DNA of 64,000 nucleotides from Paenibacillus tepidiphilus (GTDB lineage Bacteria > Bacillota > Bacilli > Paenibacillales > Paenibacillaceae), in NCBI RefSeq assembly GCF_008635795.1, contig NZ_VWRQ01000001.1:248001-312000 (forward strand). The letters are read 5' to 3'. Below are positions 39,034-47,816 of this stretch, in pieces (the first letter of the stretch is position 1; every line of letters starts with the position of its first letter). The notes under the pieces were generated by a model, which was not told the DNA's origin, searched no databases, and saw only the letters and a list, made by a program, of their open reading frames with translations. A program made the position numbers and the translations under genes.

Positions 39034-40452
39034 ATGACAAGATTGGCAATTATTTCTGAGATCATTGATGCCAAACGGGATGTGTTTACAGGTCTTAGCG
39101 ATAAGTTGTGGGAGAAGGCTGAGGTTGCTTTTACCGAGCGGGCTTCGGCGGAGCTGTTATGCCAGGCGCTGGAGGAAGAGGGCTTCCGTGTGGAGCGGCA
39201 GGCCGCCGGTCTGGAGACGGCATTTGTCGGCAGTTACGGCAGCGGTCATCCGGTCGTTGCCATTCTTGGCGAATTTGATGCGCTGCCGGGGCTCAGCCAG
39301 AGAGCGGGTCTGTCCCGGCCGGAGCCTGTGGTGGACGGCGGGAACGGCCACGGCTGCGGACATAATCTGCTGGGAAGCGGCGCTTTGGCGGCAGCCGTAG
39401 CGGTCAAGGAGTATATGCAGCGCACCGGACTTCAAGGGACCGTGCGGTATTACGGCTGTCCGGCAGAGGAGTACGGCTCCGGCAAAGCCTATATGGCCCG
39501 GGCCGGTCTGTTCGACGATGCCGATCTGGCGCTCAGCTGGCATCCGTACACGGCGGCGCTGGTACAGAATTTGAGCTCACTGGCCAACTATGCGGTCAAG
39601 TTCAAGTTCACCGGCCGGAGCGCCCATGCGGCGGCGGGCCCTCATCTGGGGCGCAGTGCGCTTGATGCGGTCGAACTGATGAATGTCGGTGTTAATTATT
39701 TGCGGGAGCATATGATTCCGGAAGCGCGGGTGCATTATGCAATCACCGATACCGGCGGCACCTCGCCGAATGTGGTGCAGGCCTATGCGGAGGTGTCCTA
39801 TCTCATCCGGGCACCGAAGCAGGAGCAGGTCACCGGGCTGTACAGCCGCGTCTATGACATCGCCAAGGGGGCGGCGCTGATGACAGGCACAAGTGTGGAG
39901 ACGGAATTTGAAGGGGCTGCAAGCAGCCTGATCCCGAACCGGACGCTTGGCGAAGTAATGCATGCCAACCTGACGGCGGGCGGTGTTCCGGATTATGATG
40001 CCGATGATTTGCGCTATGCAGAGGAGATACGAGCCACCCTCTCTCCGGAGGATGTCCAGGCCGCTCTGTACGGGATGGACCCCCGGACGGCAATGGGGCT
40101 GAAGGATAAAGCCATTGCTGACGTAATTATTCCCCTCTATCCGGTAGAACCGGTAATGCCCGGCTCTACCGATGTGGGCGATGTCAGCTGGGTCGTTCCG
40201 ACCGCCCAGTGCATGACCGCTTGCTGGGCGCTCGGCACAGCGCTGCACACCTGGCAGGTGGTAGCGCAGGGGACCCGGCCGATTGCCCACAAGGGGATGC
40301 TGCAGGCGGCCAAAGCCATCGCCGGCACCGCCGTCGAGGCGCTGGAGAATCCGGAGGTTATAGCCAAAGCCAAGGCGGAGCATAAAGAGCGGCTGCAGGG
40401 CCAGTCTTATGTACCGCTGATTCCGGAGGCGCAAATGCCCCCGCGCAGATAG
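39034..40452 (+). CDS. M20 amidohydrolase, AbgB-like
   Basis: 472 residues. Metal-site motifs: GNGHGCGHNLLGSGA, YYGCPAEEYGSGKA, LALSWHPY, and TDVGDVSWVVPTAQC near the C-terminus. A lid domain contains GRSAHAAAGPHLGRSALDAVEL. Order and wording match E. coli AbgB, the catalytic partner in cleaving p-aminobenzoyl-glutamate to p-aminobenzoate and glutamate. No abgA is present, so the substrate may differ and the enzyme may be a homodimer. It lies 51 bp after the MFS gene and is likely co-transcribed. Confidence 0.85.
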   Translation: MTRLAIISEIIDAKRDVFTGLSDKLWEKAEVAFTERASAELLCQALEEEGFRVERQAAGLETAFVGSYGSGHPVVAILGEFDALPGLSQRAGLSRPEPVVDGGNGHGCGHNLLGSGALAAAVAVKEYMQRTGLQGTVRYYGCPAEEYGSGKAYMARAGLFDDADLALSWHPYTAALVQNLSSLANYAVKFKFTGRSAHAAAGPHLGRSALDAVELMNVGVNYLREHMIPEARVHYAITDTGGTSPNVVQAYAEVSYLIRAPKQEQVTGLYSRVYDIAKGAALMTGTSVETEFEGAASSLIPNRTLGEVMHANLTAGGVPDYDADDLRYAEEIRATLSPEDVQAALYGMDPRTAMGLKDKAIADVIIPLYPVEPVMPGSTDVGDVSWVVPTAQCMTACWALGTALHTWQVVAQGTRPIAHKGMLQAAKAIAGTAVEALENPEVIAKAKAEHKERLQGQSYVPLIPEAQMPPRR

Positions 40453-40498
40453 TCAGACGAACACGAGAATTGTGCAGTTTATAATACATGAAATTCAT

Positions 40499-40527
40499 GA
40501 AGAGGCCATCCTGTAGGTGGCCTCTTC
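40499..40527. terminator. Hairpin between convergent amidohydrolase and MFS genes
   Basis: Perfect 10-bp stem GAAGAGGCCA / TGGCCTCTTC with a 9-nt loop. No strong T-run on either side. Confidence 0.6.
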
Positions 40528-40632
40528 AAACTGTATAAGGGATTTCGCCGGGTAAACTGGATTCCGCGCTGTAATTGTCGTAATATGCAGACAAGAGCCG
40601 GTGCCCGGGCCCGCCCAGGCACGAACCTGAAA

Positions 40633-41853
40633 TTACCGGGAATTGGATTCCATGCTTACCTGTTCGAGTGCGGCCGTCTTCTTATCCCCGATAACCAGCA
40701 AATAAATAACGGTTACAGAGATAAGCAGGAGAATCGCCCCTCCAAGATAGAAGGAGGAGTTAACGCCTAACTGCTGCGAGAGCATGCCGAATACGATGGG
40801 GCTGAGAAGCTGACCTACCCGGTTCACGGTTTGGCTTACTCCTATAGTAACGGAACGCTCCTCCGGATCGGCGCTGTCAGCGACAACCGTATTGCTGAGA
40901 GGGATGGCCAGTCCCATAGCCAAGCCAATAATTACGGAGTTGATCAGTTGCAGCGGGAAATTGTTACAGAGCGGAATGATGCCAATGGAAAGGGCCAGAA
41001 CAATGGAACACAGCACCAAAGCCCCGGTCCGCCCGCCCGCGAATCTGATCGCAACCTCAAGAATAGATCGGCTTGCAATGGCTGCCAGCGACCGTGCCGC
41101 CATAATAAACCCGATGGAGGTAAGCGTGTAACCGATATTCTCGAGATAAATGGGCAGGAACAGAAATCTGGCACCATGGGCAAAAAGCACTCCGCTGCCG
41201 ACAAGCATGCCTATCACTATCTTCCAGTTCATCACCCGGCGCAAATCCCGAAGGCTGTTCTTCTTGCTGCTACCCTTCGTTTGTTGGCCGGAAAGCGTGT
41301 CCGACAGATAAAAGGAAAAGAACGACAAGGCAACCAGCGTAATTGTAAGCAGTAGCCAGACTGCGCCATAGCTTGCGTGATCGACCAGAAAACCGCCAAT
41401 GATTGGACCAATTAAAGAACCTACGGATGCAAAGACCATAAACCAGCTGTAGTTCTTGTCCATATCATTGTTGAGATTGGTGCTGAGATTGGCCACATGT
41501 GTCTGCAGCCCCACGGCGAAGAAGATCTCGGCTACTTTCATTACGGATAGCATGGCCAGCAGTGAGATCACCGAGGGAAAGAGGAACAGCAGAAAACAAA
41601 AAGCGGCGGAAATCATGCTTGCTCCGAACAATGGAAGACGCAGTCCCCATCTCTTGATGGCAACACCGGCCGGAATGACTGCTATCAAAGGCGCCAGACT
41701 GGCGAGGGTCATGATGATGCCGACGGAGTTATAATTTCCTCCCCAGTCCGTAATCAGGATGGAGACGAATGAAGGGTACATATTGGTGCACATGAAGAAG
41801 ATGGCGACCATTATTAATACAATGGCCAGTTCGCGGTTTTTAAAAAGGTTCAA
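40633..41853 (-). CDS. MFS transporter
   Basis: About 406 residues with twelve membrane helices. The start is taken as TTG 41853, because AGGAAGGAAAGG lies just upstream and the product then begins MNLFKNRELAIVLIMVAIFF, a typical MFS N-terminus; an ATG at 41913 would add 20 residues without a ribosome site. The loop after helix 2 reads AGVAIKRWGLRLPLFG. Domain pattern suggests a drug or sugar-efflux type exporter. It is a single gene between a convergent amidohydrolase and a divergent msrA gene. Confidence 0.8.
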   Translation of the reverse strand: MNLFKNRELAIVLIMVAIFFMCTNMYPSFVSILITDWGGNYNSVGIIMTLASLAPLIAVIPAGVAIKRWGLRLPLFGASMISAAFCFLLFLFPSVISLLAMLSVMKVAEIFFAVGLQTHVANLSTNLNNDMDKNYSWFMVFASVGSLIGPIIGGFLVDHASYGAVWLLLTITLVALSFFSFYLSDTLSGQQTKGSSKKNSLRDLRRVMNWKIVIGMLVGSGVLFAHGARFLFLPIYLENIGYTLTSIGFIMAARSLAAIASRSILEVAIRFAGGRTGALVLCSIVLALSIGIIPLCNNFPLQLINSVIIGLAMGLAIPLSNTVVADSADPEERSVTIGVSQTVNRVGQLLSPIVFGMLSQQLGVNSSFYLGGAILLLISVTVIYLLVIGDKKTAALEQVSMESNSR

Positions 41854-42057
41854 GCTGTTCTTCCTTTCCTTCCAAACGGGCCCGGGTCCATTTAGCGCTG
41901 CATTATAATTCAACTAAATCTAATACTGCTATATTTGTACAATAACATCTACAATCATTAACACTGACTTTATGAAATGTGCCCTGGTAGTAGGGGCGAA
42001 GCAGGCCCAGATGTGTATAAATGATTATATGGAATGCAGCAAGGAGGGAAAGTGCAG

Positions 42058-43023
42058 GTGAAAGACAAAGATGACGGTGTCCAACTGGCGACCTTCGCCG
42101 GGGGCTGCTTCTGGTGCTTGGTCAAGCCCTTCGACGAGCTTCCGGGCATCCTTTCGGTGATATCGGGATATACGGGGGGACATACGGACAATCCGACCTA
42201 CGAGGAAGTGGGGAGGGAGACCACCGGACATTGGGAAGCGGTACAGATTACCTTCCGGCCTGAGATCTTTCCGTACGAACGGCTGCTGGATATCTTCTGG
42301 CAGCTGATTGATCCGACGGATGACGGAGGGCAGTTTATGGACCGCGGACATTCGTACAAGACGGCGATCTTCGTGCGCAATGAACAGCAGCGGCGTGCGG
42401 CGGAACAGTCGAGGGCAGAGCTTGCTGCCAGCAAGCGGTTCAAGCGGCCGATTGTAACGGAGATCCGCGAAGCTGACTCCTTTTATCCGGCGGAGGCGCT
42501 GCATCAGGCCTATTACAAGACACATCCCATGGATTACAAAATGTATCTCAAAGCTTCCGGCCGCAGCGAGTTCACAGAGCGCCACTGGAATACCCCGGCA
42601 GATGAGAGACGGCTGCGCCGGCTGCTGACAGCGCTGCAGTATGAGGTCACGCAGAACAAGGCGATGGAGCCGGCATATGACAATGCCTACTGGAACCACT
42701 TCGAGCCGGGGCTGTATGTCGATGTCATCAGCGGCGACCCGCTGTTCGCCTCCGCCGACAAGTTCGATGCCGGGGACGGCTGGCCGGCCTTCACCGGGCC
42801 CGCATTGGAGGGGATAATCCGCAAGGAAGCCGATTACAGCGGCGGGAAAGTGCGGACAGCGCTGCGCAGCAGACTGAGCGGCGCCCACGTAGGCTATTTT
42901 CTTCAGCCAGCCGGACCGGAAGGAGCGAAGCCGCATTACCGGGTGAACTCGGCGGCCTTGCAGTTTATTCCGGAGACGGAGCTGGCGGAGCGCGGTATGG
43001 AGACGCTTAGGAATCCGCGGTGA
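42058..43023 (+). CDS. Methionine sulfoxide reductase A-B fusion with a cysteine-less MsrB half
   Basis: About 321 residues from GTG 42058, 9 nt after AAGGAGGG. MsrA domain (about residues 8-160): catalytic Cys in FAGGCFWC, then GYTGGHTDNPTYEEV. MsrB domain (about 195-315): YWNHFEPGLYVDVISGDPLF, FDAGDGWPAFTGPAL, and HYRVNSAALQFIPE. The catalytic Cys of MsrB (usual RYCxNSAA) is Arg, and the Cys of the usual GCGWP is Asp, so the MsrB half should be unable to reduce R-methionine sulfoxide. MsrA appears active. MsrB may survive as a binding or structural domain. Confidence 0.88.
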   Translation: MKDKDDGVQLATFAGGCFWCLVKPFDELPGILSVISGYTGGHTDNPTYEEVGRETTGHWEAVQITFRPEIFPYERLLDIFWQLIDPTDDGGQFMDRGHSYKTAIFVRNEQQRRAAEQSRAELAASKRFKRPIVTEIREADSFYPAEALHQAYYKTHPMDYKMYLKASGRSEFTERHWNTPADERRLRRLLTALQYEVTQNKAMEPAYDNAYWNHFEPGLYVDVISGDPLFASADKFDAGDGWPAFTGPALEGIIRKEADYSGGKVRTALRSRLSGAHVGYFLQPAGPEGAKPHYRVNSAALQFIPETELAERGMETLRNPR

Positions 43024-43119
43024 AATGCCGTAAGTGCTATAGAGAGCCTGGCATATCTCATGCCTTCCCGCGCATAGAATTAACTGATAAAGTCCTGTCC
43101 AAGCAAAGGAGTTGTTAAT

Positions 43120-43851
43120 GTGGTTAATGCGCTGCTGGGCAGCTTTTTGTCGGCCATGGCAACAGTGCTGGGTGCGGTTCCGATCCTGTTCGTCCGGCGG
43201 TTGTCGGAGCGGTGGAAGGATATTCTGGTCGCTTTTACCGCGGGTATTATGGTGTCCGCCTCCGCCTTTGGCCTGATGCCGCAGGCCATCGAGGAATCGG
43301 GAATTATCGCCCTCAGCCTGGGGCTGATTACCGGCGTTCTGCTGCTGGATCTGATCGAGCATAACATTCCCCACATCGATGTGGAGAACAAACCTGGCTT
43401 CACCAATATGGATTCAAAAGCATTGCTGGTTATGATCGCGCTCTTCATCCACAACATTCCCGAAGGGCTCAGCACCGGCTTCAGTTATGCCAGTGAAGAA
43501 GCCAGCCTCGGTCCCATGGTGGCGATTGCCATCGGGGCCCAGAATATGCCGGAAGGGCTCATTCTGGCCGTCTTTCTGATGAATTCGCAGGCCTCCAGGG
43601 CGAAGGCGGTGGGGATGGCTGCGCTGACGGGCCTGATGGAGATGGTATCGGCGGTAGTCGGTTATTTTACGGCCAGTTATCTGCACAATGTGGTCGGCTA
43701 CGGGCTGGCATTTGCCGCAGGGGCGATGCTCTTCATCGTCTACAAGGAGCTTATTCCGGAGAGCCACGGGCATGGCTATGAGCGGCCCTCGACGTATTCT
43801 TTCATTGCCGGTCTGCTGGCGATGCTGTACATTACGCAGTTCTTCGGATGA
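43120..43851 (+). CDS. ZIP family metal transporter
   Basis: 243 residues, GTG start 8 nt after AAAGGAG. Eight membrane helices, with metal-site helices containing FIHNIPEGLSTGF and GAQNMPEGLILAVFL, diagnostic for ZIP (compare ZupT). It moves zinc or other divalent metals across the membrane into the cytoplasm in most studied members. The His/Asp loop between helices (LIEHNIPHIDVE) may bind metal. It lies about 95 bp after the msrA-msrB gene and is convergent with an aldo/keto reductase gene, with a shared terminator between. Confidence 0.88.
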   Translation: MVNALLGSFLSAMATVLGAVPILFVRRLSERWKDILVAFTAGIMVSASAFGLMPQAIEESGIIALSLGLITGVLLLDLIEHNIPHIDVENKPGFTNMDSKALLVMIALFIHNIPEGLSTGFSYASEEASLGPMVAIAIGAQNMPEGLILAVFLMNSQASRAKAVGMAALTGLMEMVSAVVGYFTASYLHNVVGYGLAFAAGAMLFIVYKELIPESHGHGYERPSTYSFIAGLLAMLYITQFFG

Positions 43852-43875
43852 GTCCCCGGCCTTTGTAAAATGACA

Positions 43876-43920
43876 ACAAGAAGCAGCCCCGACCAGAGAA
43901 TGGTTGGGGCTGCTTCTTGT
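43876..43920. terminator. Bidirectional terminator between ZIP and aldo/keto reductase genes
   Basis: Perfect 15-bp stem ACAAGAAGCAGCCCC / GGGGCTGCTTCTTGT with an inner ACC/GGT pair; serves the convergent genes on both sides. Confidence 0.8.
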
Positions 43921-43923
43921 CTT

Positions 43924-44832
43924 TCAGCGGTGCGCCGTGTAGCGGTTCGCCCGGCTTACGGAGCGTAGCGCCGTAAGCTCCGGCGCGCTCAGCGGCGGAG
44001 CCGAGGCCGCCGCGAGGTTGCCGCACAGCTGCTCCGCGCTGCTCGCGCCGGCAATGACGGCCGCGACCGCCGGCGCGGCCAGCGGATAACGCAGCGCCGC
44101 CTGCGGCAGGGTGCGCGGAGCCTGACAGCCGGCGAGCAGCCGGGCATGCAGCGCCGGCAGTTCCCCGGGGCTGTAGTCCAGGTAGCCCCGGGCAGCCTTG
44201 TCCTGACCGTGTTCGGTCAGGATGCCGCCGGCGAGCGGGCCGCGCGCGAGCACGCCGATGCCGTGCTGTGCAAGCAGCGGCAGCACCTCTTCCTCCGGCC
44301 GCCGGTCGAGGATGCTGTATTGGCTCATGACGCTGACGATGCCGGAGCGCCGTACATATTCGCGGATAACATTCGGACGGATGGAGGAAATGCCGTAATA
44401 CCGGATGACGCCCTCCCGCTTCAATTGCTCGAACGCTTCAATCGTCTCATCGATCGGGTCCTCCAGCGTGCCGCCGTGCAGCTGATAAAGATCAATATAG
44501 TCTGTTTGCAGCCGGCGCAGGCTCTCCTTCACCGCCGACAGGATGTACGCCTTGGAAGGGTCCCAGACCCAGCCTTCCCGGCCGGGAACCCGGCGGTTGC
44601 CGACTTTGGTGGCGAGGATGACCTCTTCGCGCCGTCCGCGCAGCGCCTTGCCGATAATCTCTTCATTGCGTCCGGCATCATACAGATCGGCGGTGTCCAG
44701 GAAGTTCACGCCCTGCTCAAGCGCTTCATGGATTATGGGGATAGCCTTGCTCTCCTCGGTGCCGAGGGACATGCAGCCCAGCCCCATTTCGCTGATCACA
44801 AGTTCGGACGGGCCTAAACGGTTTCTGTTCAT
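43924..44832 (-). CDS. Aldo/keto reductase
   Basis: 302 residues. Catalytic tetrad Asp and Tyr in FLDTADLYDAGRNEE, Lys in VILATKVGNR, His in YQLHGGTLED; the NADPH-binding C-terminal part follows. It belongs to the perakine/YhdN-like group of single-gene AKRs that reduce aldehydes. The C-terminal quarter is Ala- and Arg-rich, with higher GC than the rest. The product and physiological substrate are unknown. A second AKR gene lies 244 bp upstream on the same strand, separated by a large hairpin. Confidence 0.85.
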   Translation of the reverse strand: MNRNRLGPSELVISEMGLGCMSLGTEESKAIPIIHEALEQGVNFLDTADLYDAGRNEEIIGKALRGRREEVILATKVGNRRVPGREGWVWDPSKAYILSAVKESLRRLQTDYIDLYQLHGGTLEDPIDETIEAFEQLKREGVIRYYGISSIRPNVIREYVRRSGIVSVMSQYSILDRRPEEEVLPLLAQHGIGVLARGPLAGGILTEHGQDKAARGYLDYSPGELPALHARLLAGCQAPRTLPQAALRYPLAAPAVAAVIAGASSAEQLCGNLAAASAPPLSAPELTALRSVSRANRYTAHR

Positions 44833-44884
44833 GGGTGCTCCTTTCGCATGCGTAGTGTCCCTATTATATCATCACCGCAGCGCA

Positions 44885-44934
44885 AGACGGCAACCCGGGC
44901 AGGCTCCATAGAGGGACTGCCCGGGTTGCCGTCT
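44885..44934. terminator. Large perfect hairpin between two aldo/keto reductase genes
   Basis: An 18-bp perfect inverted repeat (AGACGGCAACCCGGGCAG and its complement) with a 14-nt loop. It has no T-run. It lies between two minus-strand genes and next to a gyrase-like fragment. Confidence 0.55.
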
Positions 44935-44958
44935 GTACATGCACTGTACCATAACCGG

Positions 44959-45024
44959 GTACTGAAGTTTATCAAGGATGAGCTGCAGGAGATTCGCGAT
45001 AAGTACGGCGATGAACGTCGTACC
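44959..45024 (+). pseudogene. Short fragment resembling GyrA/ParC
   Basis: 66 bp read in the plus frame VLKFIKDELQEIRDKYGDER (then RT). It matches the end of the breakage-reunion domain of type II topoisomerase A subunits (ILxxIKEELLEIKEKYGDERRT). The rest of the gene is missing. It lies within a 244-bp gap between two reductase genes. It is probably a relic or recombination scar. Confidence 0.45.
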
Positions 45025-45076
45025 TTGAGCGCTTCACCGTTTGCGAGATCCCGCTGCAACAGCCTGCTAGCTACGG

Positions 45077-46066
45077 TTATCCGCGCAGAATCGCTTCAAT
45101 CTGCTCCAGCTCTTCCGCAGTCAATTCGGGAGCATGTACCGCAGCCACCGCATCCTCAATCTGGCTGACCTTGCTGGCGCCGATCAGTGCGGAGGTTACT
45201 TTACCGCCGCGCAGTACCCAGCTCAGAGCCAGCTGGGACATCTTCTGGCCGCGGGCGGCGGCCAGCTCGTTCAGCCGCCGCACCTTGTCCAGCACTTCCT
45301 CTGTGATCTCCTTCTCGGAGAGGAAGACGCTTGGTCCGGCCGCGCGGGAGTCGGGAGTGATCCCGTTCAGGTAACGGTCGGTCAGGATGCCCTTGTAGAG
45401 CGGCGAGAAGACGATAGAGCCGATGCCCTCTTCCGCCAGCACATCCTGCAGCCCGTCTTCAATCCAGCGCGACAGCATGGAGTAGTTCGGCTGGTGGATC
45501 AGGCATGGCGTGCCAAGGCGGCGGAGAATCTGCGCCGCTTCGCGGGTCTGTTCGGCGCTGTAGTTCGAGATACCGACATAGAGCGCTTTGCCCTGGCGTA
45601 CGATCAGATCGAGGGCAGCCATCGTCTCCTCAAGCGGCGTATTCGGATCGGGACGGTGATGATAGAAGATATCGACATATTCCAGCCCCATCCGCTTGAG
45701 GCTCTGGTCGAGACTGGAGACAAGATTCTTCTTGGAGCCCCACTCCCCGTATGGACCGGGCCACATGTGGTAGCCGGCTTTGGTGGAGATAATCAGCTCA
45801 TCGCGGTAAGGCTGCAGGTCCTTCTTCAGGATTTGGCCGAAGGTCTCTTCGGCGGAGCCGGCGGGCGGGCCGTAATTATTGGCCAGATCGAAGTGGGTGA
45901 TGCCGAGATCGAAGGCCCGCCGGATCATGGCGCGGCCGTTCTCGAACACATCGATGCCGCCGAAATTATGCCACAGGCCAAGCGACACCGCCGGCAGCAG
46001 CAGACCGCTGCGGCCGGTACGGTTGTATTTCATTCCCTCATAACGGGCGGAGCTTGCTTCATACAT
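45077..46066 (-). CDS. Aldo/keto reductase (YghZ / L-glyceraldehyde 3-phosphate reductase type)
   Basis: 329 residues from ATG 46066, after AAGGAGGATTTCC. N-terminus MKYNRTGRSGLLLPAVSLGLWHNFGG and FDLANNYGPPAGSAEE are characteristic of the YghZ/Kvbeta-like branch. Tetrad: Asp and Tyr in HFDLANNYG, Lys in IISTKAGY, His in IFYHHRPDPNTP. E. coli YghZ reduces L-glyceraldehyde 3-phosphate and methylglyoxal. An AraC regulator gene lies 78 bp upstream on the same strand and may control it. Confidence 0.88.
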   Translation of the reverse strand: MYEASSARYEGMKYNRTGRSGLLLPAVSLGLWHNFGGIDVFENGRAMIRRAFDLGITHFDLANNYGPPAGSAEETFGQILKKDLQPYRDELIISTKAGYHMWPGPYGEWGSKKNLVSSLDQSLKRMGLEYVDIFYHHRPDPNTPLEETMAALDLIVRQGKALYVGISNYSAEQTREAAQILRRLGTPCLIHQPNYSMLSRWIEDGLQDVLAEEGIGSIVFSPLYKGILTDRYLNGITPDSRAAGPSVFLSEKEITEEVLDKVRRLNELAAARGQKMSQLALSWVLRGGKVTSALIGASKVSQIEDAVAAVHAPELTAEELEQIEAILRG

Positions 46067-46144
46067 AGGAAATCCTCCTTCACCAAGATTCGTTCCTATT
46101 GTAGCGTATGGGCCGGGACAAGCGAATGTCAGCAAGACGGCATT

Positions 46145-47008
46145 TTATAGAACAATGTCGCCTCCGTCATGGCGCTGCCGGTATTCCTTGGGGGAGCAGC
46201 CCTTTACCTTCTTGAACATCCGCGAGAAGAGCAGCGGGTCCTGGTAACCGACGGAACGGGCGATCTCACCGATGGTGCAGCCGGTTTCGGCCAGCAGCTC
46301 ACCGGCTTTGGTCATCCGGAAGCTCAGCAGATATTGCTGCGGAGGCAGTCCGACGGTCCGCTTGAACAAGCCGGAGAGGTATTTACGGTCCAGCTTCAGA
46401 GAGGCGGACATCATCTCCATCGTGATGCTCTCGCCGTAGTGGGCATGGAGATAGTGCAGGCACTGTTCCACATATACGCTCCGCTGGCGGGGCAGCGGCA
46501 ATGCCTCTTTGGATACGGGAACCGTACGCAGGAGCAGGGCGAAGAACTCGTACAGGATGCTTTTGAGCAGGAGTGCAGAGCCGATACCGCTGTCATTGCT
46601 TCCGCCGGCATCAGTTTCCGACAGCCGGTCGTACAAGGCGGGCATCAGCTTTTCGTCCATGGCGAACACCGGCTGCTCGGGCGTAAGCGAGGTCTGGGCC
46701 AATAGTGATGCAATTTCCTCCCCGGTAAAAGCGATCCATGAGTAGGTCCACGGCTCTTCAGTATCGGCCGCATAGTGGGTAACGATATGTGGATAGATCA
46801 GAAAGGCTTGTCCGGCGCCAAGTGCATGGGTCTGTCCGCCGACGCTCACCTTGCCGTTTCCCGCATGGATGAAATGGATTTTGTAGAGATCGCGTATGCC
46901 CGGACCGACGCTGTGGCCCGGCGCGCAGGCTTCCCGGCCCCAGTAGTGCAGATGCAGATCCGGCTGGCTCCGGGACGGGCGCGCGGAGTTGTATTTGAAT
47001 ATGGCCAT
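46145..47008 (-). CDS. AraC-family transcriptional regulator
   Basis: 287 residues. An N-terminal cupin sensor domain (LYKIHFIHAGNGKVSVGGQ, GQAFLIYPHIVTHY) and two C-terminal helix-turn-helix units (MEMMSASLKLDRKYLSGLFK; IGEIARSVGYQDPLLFSRMF) form the standard AraC/XylS layout for sugar or stress regulators. It is on the same strand as, and just before, the YghZ-type reductase gene, its likely target. The ATG follows AAGAGG. The ligand is unknown. Confidence 0.88.
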   Translation of the reverse strand: MAIFKYNSARPSRSQPDLHLHYWGREACAPGHSVGPGIRDLYKIHFIHAGNGKVSVGGQTHALGAGQAFLIYPHIVTHYAADTEEPWTYSWIAFTGEEIASLLAQTSLTPEQPVFAMDEKLMPALYDRLSETDAGGSNDSGIGSALLLKSILYEFFALLLRTVPVSKEALPLPRQRSVYVEQCLHYLHAHYGESITMEMMSASLKLDRKYLSGLFKRTVGLPPQQYLLSFRMTKAGELLAETGCTIGEIARSVGYQDPLLFSRMFKKVKGCSPKEYRQRHDGGDIVL

Positions 47009-47101
47009 GCCGCAGCCTCTTTTCTATATAATAATGATCCTGATAAACAGGGGGCTATCCCCATTATACATGACAACGCTTGCGGCAATCCAAACGCAAA
47101 A

Positions 47102-47128
47102 GGTCCCGGCGCTCCAAAGAGCGGGGAC
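47102..47128 (-). terminator. Terminator after the 2Fe-2S ferredoxin gene
   Basis: On the minus strand GTCCCCGCTC pairs with GAGCGCCGGGAC around a TTTG loop and is followed by CTTTTG. Confidence 0.55.
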
Positions 47129-47170
47129 GAAAGTGCGGTTCTGATTCAATCTCTGACGGGGCAGCAGCTG

Positions 47171-47482
47171 CTAGGCTTCCATTTTGAGCATAACCAGCTC
47201 CTCCACCGGCTCGCCGCCTACCAGATGTTCTTCTACAATGCGCGGCACATCGTCAGTGGTCACATTGTAATACCAGATGCCGTCGGGATAGACGATGACA
47301 AAAGGACCGTTGCCGCAAAGACCCAGACAGCTGGTTTTGTTGATCTTCACGGTCTTGTTGATGCCTTGCTCCACCAGATGCTCCTTGAACGCCTGCATTA
47401 CATCCTCGACTTCCTGATTATTGCAGTGCTCGCTGCAGCAGAACAGCAGATGCTTCTTCAATACCTTCAAACGCATATTCAT
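47171..47482 (-). CDS. Thioredoxin-like [2Fe-2S] ferredoxin
   Basis: 103 residues from ATG 47482, with AAGGGGG upstream. Four cysteines suitable for a 2Fe-2S cluster lie in LLFCCSEHCNN and SCLGLCGNGP, on a thioredoxin-like fold (VIVYPDGIWYYNVTTDD). It resembles the NuoE-type and Azotobacter Shethna-type ferredoxins. The electron partner is unknown and no redox enzyme gene is adjacent. The following gap to the stress-protein gene (47483-47816) is AT-rich and holds only possible promoter motifs. Confidence 0.85.
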   Translation of the reverse strand: MNMRLKVLKKHLLFCCSEHCNNQEVEDVMQAFKEHLVEQGINKTVKINKTSCLGLCGNGPFVIVYPDGIWYYNVTTDDVPRIVEEHLVGGEPVEELVMLKMEA

Positions 47483-47816
47483 GGCCGGGCCCCCTTGGAA
47501 TTGTAAGAAATATTCACATATCCTATGTGGAGTATAGTCCCTTTTGCCAATTCTGTAATGAGCTTTGGCGTAATATTCGCAAAGGGTTAACAAATCAGCA
47601 TAAATCACGGATTTCGTGTTATATAACTTTACTTGTTTGAATGAATTGTGTCTTTTTTCTGGTTGAGGAGTACATTTCCTGTTTCAGAAATTTAATTCTG
47701 GACCCGCTGAAATATTGATCTTTTGACAGTTTAACGCCAGGAGAGGTGGTTAATTAAAAGCTATGAAAGACTGCTTGACAAATTTCAAATCATCTGAAAA
47801 TCAGGAGGGAAACGTG

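Noticed and set aside
42025..43374. 449-codon frame opposite the MsrA-MsrB and ZIP genes
   Set aside because: It spans two unrelated genes with complete motifs on the plus strand and has no motif of its own.
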